Under the pieces are notes generated by a model. That model was not told the origin of the DNA. It saw only the letters and a list, made by a program, of their open reading frames with translations, and ran no database searches. This document shows positions 34,302 to 42,230 of a DNA stretch of 64,000 nucleotides, one piece after another (position 1 is the stretch's first letter; every line of letters starts with the position of its first letter). Both the position numbers and the translations under genes were made by a program. Location of the stretch: the NCBI GenBank assembly GCA_037189985.1, contig JBBCJX010000017.1:1-64000 (forward strand). Direction: 5' to 3'. The stretch is from UBA2031 sp037189985. Its GTDB lineage: Bacteria; Pseudomonadota; Gammaproteobacteria; Pseudomonadales; Moraxellaceae.

Positions 34302-34456
34302 TCACCTCACTTGCCGGTAGGCTTGGCTGGGTGGGCATGAAGACAGTCTGCCTGTTCATGCCGCTGGTTGAGTGACCAAGAGTCACTTCGACTGGGTCAG
34401 TATAGGGAGCCCTTCCCGGCACGTATCGTGACAGCCCTTGTAATGTGTAACGAACT

Positions 34457-35614
34457 ATGAAACCCATTCCTGATTCTTCTTCTCATCCAGCTGGCAAGCC
34501 CATGTTTTCCCTGGGTTTGCTTGTCAATCCGCTTGCTGGTCTTGGGGGAAGTGTTGCTCTGCATGGTAGTGATGGTGTGGCGGCGATTGCGCTTGAGCGT
34601 GGCGCGATTCCTCAGGCCGGAGAGCGTGTCCGCCTGGTCATGGAGGCTTTGCTGCCCTGGCGCGACCATTTGCAGGTGCTGACCGCCGGCGGCTCCATGG
34701 GTGAAGAACTGGCGCGTGATCTGGGCTTCGAGACAACCGTCGTGCATGAGCCAGGGCCTGCCACCTCTGCCATGGATACAGTGGCAACTGCACGTGCCCT
34801 TCTTGCCGCCAGGGTGGACCTATTGCTGTTTGCAGGTGGAGATGGCACGGCGAGGGACATTTGTACGGCAGTGGGTTTGTCACTGCCCGTGCTGGGCATT
34901 CCTGCCGGGGTCAAGATGCATTCGGGCGTATTTGCGGTTAGTCCCCGCGGCGCTGCCGAGATTGTCCTGCTCATGCTGCAAGGAGAAATGGTGCTGGTGG
35001 CGCCAGCGGAGGTCAGGGACATTGATGAGGCGGCCCTGCGTGAGGGCCGTCTTTCTGCGCGCTGGTATGGCGAACTGCAAGTGCCGTCGGAGCCACGCTA
35101 TTTGCAGCAGGTCAAATGCAATGGCCGGGAGGTCGAGGCGCTGGTACTGCAGGAGATTGCGGCCGAGGCGCGAGAAGGGCTGGAACCAGACGTGACTTAC
35201 TTTGTCGGGCCGGGCACGACCACGGCAGCTGTCATGGAGTCGCTGGGCTTGCCCAGTACGCTGATTGGTGTGGATGTGGTGCTCGACGGCCAGTTGCTGG
35301 CGGCTGATGCCACGGCGGCCATGCTGGAACACTATGCCGCTACAGGTCCCTGTCGCCTCGTTCTTGCCCCGACAGGGGGGCAGGGTATGTTGTTGGGCCG
35401 CGGCAACCAGCAAATCACGCCTGTCGTACTGCGCTCTGTCGGCCGGTCGGGTATGACGGTGCTGGCTACCCATGAAAAGCTCAAGGAGCTAGGTGGGCGC
35501 CCTTTACTGATGGACTTACCGGACGAAGGTCTGGCTGCGGAGTTCAGTGGTTTCATCGAGGTGATTACGGGTTACCAGAGCCGTGTGCTATACCGGCTGG
35601 CAACTCATGCCTGA
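34457..35614 (+). CDS. ATP-NAD kinase family protein (COG3199, AcoX-like)
   Basis: The 385-residue protein has the NAD-kinase/diacylglycerol-kinase fold. LGLLVNPLAGLGGSVALHGSDG is the opening strand-loop, and LLLFAGGDGTARDICTA is the diagnostic GGDGTxRD nucleotide site. GIPAGVKMHSGVFAVSP follows. It is longer than canonical NAD kinases and belongs to the COG3199 group, whose exact substrates are often unproven. It overlaps no gene but lies 49 bases before the next, so they may be co-transcribed. Confidence 0.85.
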   Translation: MKPIPDSSSHPAGKPMFSLGLLVNPLAGLGGSVALHGSDGVAAIALERGAIPQAGERVRLVMEALLPWRDHLQVLTAGGSMGEELARDLGFETTVVHEPGPATSAMDTVATARALLAARVDLLLFAGGDGTARDICTAVGLSLPVLGIPAGVKMHSGVFAVSPRGAAEIVLLMLQGEMVLVAPAEVRDIDEAALREGRLSARWYGELQVPSEPRYLQQVKCNGREVEALVLQEIAAEAREGLEPDVTYFVGPGTTTAAVMESLGLPSTLIGVDVVLDGQLLAADATAAMLEHYAATGPCRLVLAPTGGQGMLLGRGNQQITPVVLRSVGRSGMTVLATHEKLKELGGRPLLMDLPDEGLAAEFSGFIEVITGYQSRVLYRLATHA

Positions 35615-35663
35615 AACGATGGCTTCTGCGCGCACTGGAGACAGGAGCTTTGGAGGACTGCAC

Positions 35664-36725
35664 ATGACTGCTCGCAGCAAATGGATGATTTATGGCGCCA
35701 ATGGTTATACCGGCGAACTGATTGCCCGTGAGGCCCGACGGCGCGGCTTGGAACCTGTCCTTGCCGGGCGCCAAGGGGCGAAGGTAGCGGCACTGGCGCA
35801 ATCTCTGGGTTGTGAGTACAGGGTTTTCGGCCTTGATGACATCCGCCTGTTGGCTTCTCACCTTGCCGACATCCGAGTGGTCCTGCATTGTGCCGGCCCG
35901 TTTTCTGCGACCAGTGAGCCCATGGTCGAGGCCTGTCTGCAGGCGGGGGCACATTATCTGGATATCACGGGTGAGATCAGCGTCTTCGAGCATGCTCATT
36001 CGCTGGATGCGCGTGCCCGCAAAGCGGGAGTGGTGCTTTGCCCCGGTGTCGGCTTTGACGTGATTCCTACGGACTGTGTGGCTGCGGCCCTGAAGGCAGC
36101 CTTGCCCGACGCCAATTATCTGGCATTGGGTTTTGATTCCCGCTCTGGTTTGTCACCCGGCACGGCCAAGACTTCGGTTGAGGGCTTGGGCTTGGGAGGA
36201 CGTGCGCGTATCGACAATGTCATCCGCAAGGTGCCCATGGCCTGGAAGACAAGACGTATACGTTTTGGCCAGGAAGAAAAATTGGCCATGACCATTCCGT
36301 GGGGGGATGTCAGTACGGCGTGGCACAGCACCGGTATTCCGAATATCGAGGTTTACATTCCGGTATCGGAGCGGGTGGTACGAGGTGCACGCTTCAGCAA
36401 TTATCTGCGGCCTGTTCTCGCACTTTCGCCCGTGCAAGGTTTCATGAAGCGGCGTATTGCCAAGGCCGTGAAAGGGCCGGACGAGGCAGCGCGAGAAAAA
36501 ATGCCTACAGCCGTTTGGGGCGAGGTCAGCAATGCGGCGGGCCAGAAGAAAACGGCACGTATATCGACAGCGAATGGCTACAGTCTGACCGTGACAGGGT
36601 CATTGGCTGTGACTGAATATCTGATGAAGAACGATGTGGCAGGTGGAAGCTACACGCCATCACGCTTGATGGGGCCGGATCTTGTCACCCAGTTGCCCGG
36701 CTCCGGGCCCTTGCTGATCGAATAA
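35664..36725 (+). CDS. Saccharopine dehydrogenase-like NAD(P)-binding protein (trans-acting enoyl reductase-like)
   Basis: About 353 residues from the ATG at 35664, chosen because GGAGG lies eight bases upstream and the Rossmann strand MIYGANGYTGELIAREA follows at once. LHCAGPFSATSEPMVEACLQ and HYLDITGEISVFE are typical of the saccharopine-dehydrogenase NADP-binding superfamily. Members include a trans-acting enoyl reductase of mycobacterial lipid synthesis, but most are uncharacterised. A lipid or acyl substrate is possible; nothing here proves it. Confidence 0.85.
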   Translation: MTARSKWMIYGANGYTGELIAREARRRGLEPVLAGRQGAKVAALAQSLGCEYRVFGLDDIRLLASHLADIRVVLHCAGPFSATSEPMVEACLQAGAHYLDITGEISVFEHAHSLDARARKAGVVLCPGVGFDVIPTDCVAAALKAALPDANYLALGFDSRSGLSPGTAKTSVEGLGLGGRARIDNVIRKVPMAWKTRRIRFGQEEKLAMTIPWGDVSTAWHSTGIPNIEVYIPVSERVVRGARFSNYLRPVLALSPVQGFMKRRIAKAVKGPDEAAREKMPTAVWGEVSNAAGQKKTARISTANGYSLTVTGSLAVTEYLMKNDVAGGSYTPSRLMGPDLVTQLPGSGPLLIE

Positions 36726-36753
36726 TCTGCAGTTTTCAGGGTGTATCCGGCTG

Positions 36754-39411
36754 TTATTGCAGCAGGCCCCGCCGGTTGCCTGCCATCAGGATGGCGCCGG
36801 TCCTGTTGGCAACCCCGAGTTTGGCAAAAATGTTTTTCAGATGCCATTTCGTGGTCGACAGGGCAATGCCGGTGGATTCACTGATGGCATTGTTGGAGAG
36901 GCCCTGCAGCAACAGGTCCAGTATTTCCTGCTCTTTGGCCGTCAGCGTATCCAGAGCGACGGGCGTGGTTTCTTCAGGTCGGCTGATAGATTTGGGCGGT
37001 CGGAAAACATCCTGGAAAACGGCAAGATAAATCTCTGGAAGCATGATCTGCTGTCGGGCATGTGCCTGCTTGATGATGTCCACCAGTCCCGGGGCTTCGT
37101 CAAACACGATGCGGTTGATGCAGATGAGGCCATGCTCGTTGATCAGTTGTTGCTGCATCTGCAGTGCTCCCCCCGTATCTCCCTGCAAATGACGCATGAC
37201 AACCATGTTGGCATCAATGATGAGGGCACGGGCCATGGCACCGCTTTTCCGGGCAACAGTCGACAAGATGGAGAGCAGGTGACCGGCTTGCGTGAGCTGA
37301 CCCTTGTGGCGTAAATAAAGCGCAGCAGCGAGGCCGTAACGCTCCCATCCCTCCTCGTAGCCCCGTTCGGTGTGCCAGGCACCACTGGCAATGCGCTCCT
37401 CCAGTTGATGCTGTATGGCAATGCGTTCGATCTGTTCCTTTTGCCCCCGGGCAAGGGCCTGAAGGATTTCCTCGCAGGCAACCTGTCCCATGAAGCGCTC
37501 GTAGTTTCCCAACTGGAGGATGCGTTGCAGTTGCGTCAGCAGGCGGCCGGCTCTTGTGTATTCACCCTGTAGCCAGAGTAGCCGCGACAGCGTGAGGTAG
37601 GTGGTAACGATGACTTCAGTAGCGCAGGCGGTGTTGACCAGCGGCATGATGTCTTCGCAGAGGCGGCGTGCCACATCCAGACGGTTTTGTTCGTAACGGA
37701 CAACGGCGAGAGCCAGTGTGGCGTTTATCCATGCGGGATTTTGGGGATTGTTCCGGTAGCGTTCCATGAAGTTTTCAGCACGCTGGATGGCAGATACTGG
37801 ATTGCCAGTGTTGCGATCGGAAAGAATCAGGATGAGGTCGGCGTAGCTTTCCAGATAGTCGTAGCCGAGCTGACCCAGTACGGCTTTTGCTTTCTGGGCA
37901 TACAGGTTGGCCTGAACGAAATCGGCATGCAGAAGATGATGGTAGGCCAGCATGGCCAGGCTGAAGGCACGAATGTCATGGTGCTCGCAGGATGCCAGCA
38001 ATACTTCGTGGTCGGCGTTCAGCAGGAAATCGGTTTCGTGCTGGAAAAGCTGGAGCATGACCTCAAGGAAGGTAGGCGTCGAGTTGTTCACGAAGCGGCC
38101 AGTCAGTCCGTTGCTGTGCTCCTTGAGGATATCGAGGTAGTAGCGGGCCTGATTGAAGCGGCGCGAGAAGATGAGAGCACCAATCAGCGGGATGAAGATG
38201 TCGCTGTCACCGATGGTTTCATTATCGGAAAGAGAGCCAGCCCAATGGATGATGGCTGGGTAATTGCCGCTGCGCAGCCATTGTGCACAGCCTTCTCGCA
38301 GGCATTGCCGGAAGTGCCCGTGATGGCATGCCTGTGCATGCTGCAATGCCATTTCTGTTTCCTGCTCTTTAAGCAGCCATTCGCTGGCAAGCACATGCAA
38401 GGTTTCCACACGCTCCGGGATTTCTATGCGTAGCATGGTGACCAGAAAATCCTGGAATAGAGGATGGTAGCGATACCAGCCATGACGATTGCTGACGGGT
38501 TGCAGGAACAGACCCTGGGCAGAAATGATGTCGATCAGCCGTGCCGAGTCCTGTCGCTCGAGGACTGCATCACACAAGGGAGCACTGAATTGCCCGAAGG
38601 CGGCCGTGGCCAGAACGAAGTCATGCATTGCTGGCATCAGGTCACGCAGCACAACATGGGCGAAATAGTCGACTACTTCAGGTTGCTGGCCGCTGAAGCC
38701 GCGTAAGATCTCACGACCACTTCGTGTGGTGGCCAGCAAGGCGATCTTGACGCCTGCCATCCAGCCCTCAGTCAGCTTGAGCAGGTGGCTGATTTCTTCT
38801 TCGTTGAGTCGCAGGTCGAGTTGTGCAGCAAGCTCATCTATCTGCTGCTGATTGAGTCTGAGGTCATGAGAGTCGATCAGCAGCAGCCGGTCTTCCAGCT
38901 TGAGCCTGCTCAAGGAAAAATCCGGATGAATCCGGCTGGCCACGACGAAATGCACGTGAGGCGGCAACCGCGGCATGAGCAAAGACATTACCTGCTGTAT
39001 CAGGGGGTGACTGGCATGCTGGAAGTCGTCCAGCAGGACGTACAGTGGTCCTTGCACGGCAGAAAATGCCTGTTCCAGCGATTCGGCCACACTGATGGCC
39101 GGCAGTGCTATCTGGGCGCTCAGGTGGTTGTAGGAAACCGTATCGAAATGTGGCACCACCTGGCGTAACACCTTGCTGAGACGCCGGAAGAAATGCACCG
39201 GATCGGCATCGCCTGCGTCCAGGGTCAGCAGCACGCTGCGGAGGTTGTTTCGTTGCTGTTGCCATTGCTGGAGCAGGGTGGACTTGCCGGAGCCAGCTGG
39301 CGCGAGCAAAAGTGTCAGGGAAAAATCATGGCTGCGGTTCAGCAGGTTCATGAGTTCGTGGCGCTGGATACGGCTGATGGCCACAGTCGATGACGTTCCT
39401 GTCATGGGCAT
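36754..39411 (-). CDS. LuxR-family transcriptional regulator of MalT type (STAND ATPase)
   Basis: About 885 residues from the ATG at 39411; an ATG at 39405 with AGGA seven bases upstream is an alternative. A Walker A APAGSGKST near residue 38 opens a STAND-type NTPase domain. VLLDDFQHASHP is the Walker B-like strand. A long helical TPR-like middle follows, and the C-terminal HTH is LTAKEQEILDLLLQGLSNNA...STTKWHLKNIFAKLGV. MalT-type regulators bind an inducer and ATP, oligomerise and activate promoters. It is divergent from the di-haem cytochrome gene and probably controls it. No maltose genes are nearby. Confidence 0.9.
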   Translation of the reverse strand: MPMTGTSSTVAISRIQRHELMNLLNRSHDFSLTLLLAPAGSGKSTLLQQWQQQRNNLRSVLLTLDAGDADPVHFFRRLSKVLRQVVPHFDTVSYNHLSAQIALPAISVAESLEQAFSAVQGPLYVLLDDFQHASHPLIQQVMSLLMPRLPPHVHFVVASRIHPDFSLSRLKLEDRLLLIDSHDLRLNQQQIDELAAQLDLRLNEEEISHLLKLTEGWMAGVKIALLATTRSGREILRGFSGQQPEVVDYFAHVVLRDLMPAMHDFVLATAAFGQFSAPLCDAVLERQDSARLIDIISAQGLFLQPVSNRHGWYRYHPLFQDFLVTMLRIEIPERVETLHVLASEWLLKEQETEMALQHAQACHHGHFRQCLREGCAQWLRSGNYPAIIHWAGSLSDNETIGDSDIFIPLIGALIFSRRFNQARYYLDILKEHSNGLTGRFVNNSTPTFLEVMLQLFQHETDFLLNADHEVLLASCEHHDIRAFSLAMLAYHHLLHADFVQANLYAQKAKAVLGQLGYDYLESYADLILILSDRNTGNPVSAIQRAENFMERYRNNPQNPAWINATLALAVVRYEQNRLDVARRLCEDIMPLVNTACATEVIVTTYLTLSRLLWLQGEYTRAGRLLTQLQRILQLGNYERFMGQVACEEILQALARGQKEQIERIAIQHQLEERIASGAWHTERGYEEGWERYGLAAALYLRHKGQLTQAGHLLSILSTVARKSGAMARALIIDANMVVMRHLQGDTGGALQMQQQLINEHGLICINRIVFDEAPGLVDIIKQAHARQQIMLPEIYLAVFQDVFRPPKSISRPEETTPVALDTLTAKEQEILDLLLQGLSNNAISESTGIALSTTKWHLKNIFAKLGVANRTGAILMAGNRRGLLQ

Positions 39412-39505
39412 TCCTGCGTGCTTGTTATTCTTGTCTGGCGGGCAGTTTGCTGCCTGGGGAATCCTAGCCCAGCCCTGCGATATCTGACACTGCCGTCCAT
39501 CCTGA

Positions 39506-39525
39506 CCCCCTCCCTTGGGAGGGGG
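39506..39525. repeat. GC hairpin in the regulator/cytochrome intergenic region
   Basis: CCCCCTCCC and GGGAGGGGG flank a TT loop. It lies between the divergent regulator and cytochrome genes, possibly in the cytochrome leader. Similar CCCTC/GAGGG hairpins occur near 45075-45100 and at 55477-55499. Confidence 0.6.
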
Positions 39526-39628
39526 ATTGCCCTCTGGGACCGGGAGCATGATCGCCTTCAGGGGTGAAAGCCTGCCCACAGGCAGCAGCTTTTGCCCGGG
39601 TACACGGATCTACCTGGAGGCAATAATC

Positions 39629-41953
39629 ATGAGAAGAAACCTTCCGCGGCAATCCTGGGGCATGCTGGCGTGTATTTTCCTGCCAGTCTGGGCATTGGCT
39701 GCACCCAGCTTTCCCGAGCAGGAAAAAGTCTGCTCCTATGATGCGGCACGCGAGCTACAGCGTGGTGCGTCGGCACTCAGTTTTCCGCCGCCCGTTGTCA
39801 GCAGCATGCTGGTAAACGGTGCGTTGGTTTGGAGTGCTAGCTCGTCAGCCGTGCCGGTAATCAAGCCCGGAGATACGGTGACCTTGCGGGGTACCGGCTT
39901 TGGCGCCGGCCCTGACATTGATTTCAGCAAGATCATGATCGGCAACAGTCGCATTCTTGAGACTGATCTCAAGATGTACAACCAGTTGCTGGATATCATT
40001 GCTCAGGTCAACTACGAGACCATGATCACTCATAGCACCTGGGGCAAGGATGTCGTGTCGTGGACTGATTCGCAGGTCCAGTTCAAGGTGCCTGTACATG
40101 TGAGTAAGGGTCCCATCCGTCTTCAGGTGCAGAAACGGACGGGGTATCTCAATTCCCTGTTGCGGCCGGGGCAACCCCACAACGTGATTGATGCACAGAC
40201 CAAGCGCATTGCGAATGACCTGGGAATCTTCCGGCATAAATGTGACGTGGTTTCGACGCTGAGTGCGGAAACCAAAGCCATTACCCCAATCGATGTCAGT
40301 GTGGTGAACAGTAATTTCAACAATCTTGTGACTCAGGGGAGAAAGATTTTCTGGTCTTACGACTACAACATCGGCCTTGCACACAAGATGCGTAACCTTG
40401 ATTGGGCCAAGATATTTTCGTACAAGACCACGGACCCCATCACCCGCGAGCCGGCAGACCCCTGGAAGTTGTTTGGCGCCTACAGGACCGTAGCTGGCGA
40501 GGTTCCGGTGGAGGCCATCAATGATGTGACCTTCAACCCCTATCCCATGTCCAACCCGATTCCGGGCTTCCTGCTGATCACGCCTCAGAAAACCAGCGGA
40601 AAGACCCGGAATACCGGCTGGGTGGGGTACAGGACAGCGGAGTCCAGTCATCCCTACACGGGAAGTGGTGCCTGGGCAGGTTTCAATTGTGCCTCCTGCC
40701 ATGGTTACCGGATCAGCTATGAAAAATCACCGGGCCAGCAGGTCACCAAGGTATTTCCCGGGTTGCCCAATCCGTTCTGGAGCATGAAGTGGACAGTGCT
40801 TGGCGACAAGGTCGGCGCCACGACAGCCACTTTCGAGGGCATTGTTGCCAAGGAAAAAGGGCCCTCCTGGGCACCGGGTGAAATGGATGTCGACAAGACT
40901 ACTCTGCTGTACTACATGCCGGCCGGTGCAGGGGAACACAATGTCGTGCGCATGGTGGGCGAGGGGAGTGAAACCGACAATGACTATCAGTTTTCTCCCA
41001 TCGTGATTCCTAATGTCACCAATCATATGCCGATACGCCGCTCGCTTTCGCACACGGAGTCTTATGTCGGCTTTGAGGGGTCGTATATCCACTCCGAAGA
41101 ACCCGATGGTGCCATGGGCTCCATGCGGGCTGATGACCTCAAGGCGCTCACTGCCTATATGACCGTGCTGGATACGGATGATCGTGACCTGATCAATGCC
41201 GGTGTTTATCGCTGGCTTAAGTCAAAAGGCCGGCTGGCAGCCCAGACAGGCAATGGCGGCCTGACCGAGGGCCAGTTCGTGCAGGCTGGCTGGCAGCACT
41301 ATCCGGGAGTGGCAGCCGCCGTCAGTCAGGGCAAGGCAGCTTTTGACCGTGATTGTGGCAGTTGTCATAACGACAATCTGGGTGCCAATACGAATGAACG
41401 GATGTTCCGTCTGGATGAGGTGGGGCGCTTCTTCGCGCCCACGATCTATCAGAAGGACCAACAATCGATACGGGCCGCTTATCTGCGCGCCATGTACTGG
41501 GTGCAGTCACGTGGCCTGTTGTCGGACGGTCATGTGCGTAATCTTGAGGATTTGGTCAACCCGGACCGTTGTACCGAGGGAACGGCACTCTATAACCAGT
41601 ATTACACCCTGCATCCACCGGTACGGCCTGAGCCGGGTTCACCAGATCAACCAACCCCGTGGCCTGATCTCAACCGCAAGGGCGATGTTTTCAGGATTTA
41701 CCGTAACACCGAATACAGCAGCACTGACCCTTCGACGCAGCGGAACCGTTTCATTGAGCGCCACAAGTATTTCGTCACGGTTCCTTGGGACAGCACCAAT
41801 TATTATTGGGATTACCAGAAGATGAGGCAGGAGTACGGTCCTGGTGAAATGGGGACGGCACAACCAATCGGTTTGCCAGCTGCTCCGCACCCATGGTGCT
41901 CTGCAACTGCAGCAGATATCGAGAATATGGTTCAGTATGTATTGACGAAATAA
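39629..41953 (+). CDS. Exported di-haem c-type cytochrome with IPT-like domain (RoxA/OdsA-like oxygenase candidate)
   Basis: The 774-residue protein starts at the ATG at 39629, with GGAGG eight bases upstream. A signal peptide ends at about ALA-AP (residue 26). Residues about 70-110 (VIKPGDTVTLRGTGFGAG) look like an IPT/TIG fold. Two haem c sites, CASCH (354-358) and CGSCH (576-580), lie about 222 residues apart, recalling the rubber oxygenase RoxA and the Pseudomonas oleate 10S-dioxygenase family of di-haem enzymes. Sequence identity to those cannot be judged here. It could be an oxygenase, a peroxidase or an electron carrier. It is convergent with the haem peroxidase gene. Confidence 0.75.
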   Translation: MRRNLPRQSWGMLACIFLPVWALAAPSFPEQEKVCSYDAARELQRGASALSFPPPVVSSMLVNGALVWSASSSAVPVIKPGDTVTLRGTGFGAGPDIDFSKIMIGNSRILETDLKMYNQLLDIIAQVNYETMITHSTWGKDVVSWTDSQVQFKVPVHVSKGPIRLQVQKRTGYLNSLLRPGQPHNVIDAQTKRIANDLGIFRHKCDVVSTLSAETKAITPIDVSVVNSNFNNLVTQGRKIFWSYDYNIGLAHKMRNLDWAKIFSYKTTDPITREPADPWKLFGAYRTVAGEVPVEAINDVTFNPYPMSNPIPGFLLITPQKTSGKTRNTGWVGYRTAESSHPYTGSGAWAGFNCASCHGYRISYEKSPGQQVTKVFPGLPNPFWSMKWTVLGDKVGATTATFEGIVAKEKGPSWAPGEMDVDKTTLLYYMPAGAGEHNVVRMVGEGSETDNDYQFSPIVIPNVTNHMPIRRSLSHTESYVGFEGSYIHSEEPDGAMGSMRADDLKALTAYMTVLDTDDRDLINAGVYRWLKSKGRLAAQTGNGGLTEGQFVQAGWQHYPGVAAAVSQGKAAFDRDCGSCHNDNLGANTNERMFRLDEVGRFFAPTIYQKDQQSIRAAYLRAMYWVQSRGLLSDGHVRNLEDLVNPDRCTEGTALYNQYYTLHPPVRPEPGSPDQPTPWPDLNRKGDVFRIYRNTEYSSTDPSTQRNRFIERHKYFVTVPWDSTNYYWDYQKMRQEYGPGEMGTAQPIGLPAAPHPWCSATAADIENMVQYVLTK

Positions 41954-41974
41954 CAAGCGCTTGAGCACGGAGGA

Positions 41975-42009
41975 GGCCGCCACCTGTGTCAGCAGGTGGC
42001 GGCCTTTTT
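41975..42009 (+). terminator. Terminator of the di-haem cytochrome gene
   Basis: Perfect 12-base arms GGCCGCCACCTG (41975-41986) and CAGGTGGCGGCC (41993-42004), followed by T5. Confidence 0.9.
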
Positions 42010-42189
42010 AGTTCAGGGTGCCCTCATTATGGAGAAGTGATGTATTGGTATGGAGTAGGGGAGACAGAAGAATCAAAGATATGGATTTCATATACATGGA
42101 TCACATATCTGGTTTTCAATGAATTCTCCGCTTCGCAAAGGAAGAGATGACAGAGTGATCAGATAGTTGGGCATATAACACCCAAAAGA

Positions 42190-42210
42190 AACCCCGCCAT
42201 TGGCGGGGTT
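42190..42210 (-). terminator. Terminator of the haem peroxidase gene
   Basis: Arms AACCCCGCCA and TGGCGGGGTT are separated by one base, followed on the minus strand by TTCTTTTGGG. It lies 20 bases past the peroxidase stop. The AT-rich stretch 42040-42180 between the two terminators holds nothing I recognise. Confidence 0.8.
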
Positions 42211-42230
42211 CTTTATATGCCTGAAAGGTG

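Noticed and set aside
36754..39411. MalT-type regulator as an activator of maltose genes
   Set aside because: No maltose uptake or amylomaltase genes are present. Only the domain layout resembles MalT.
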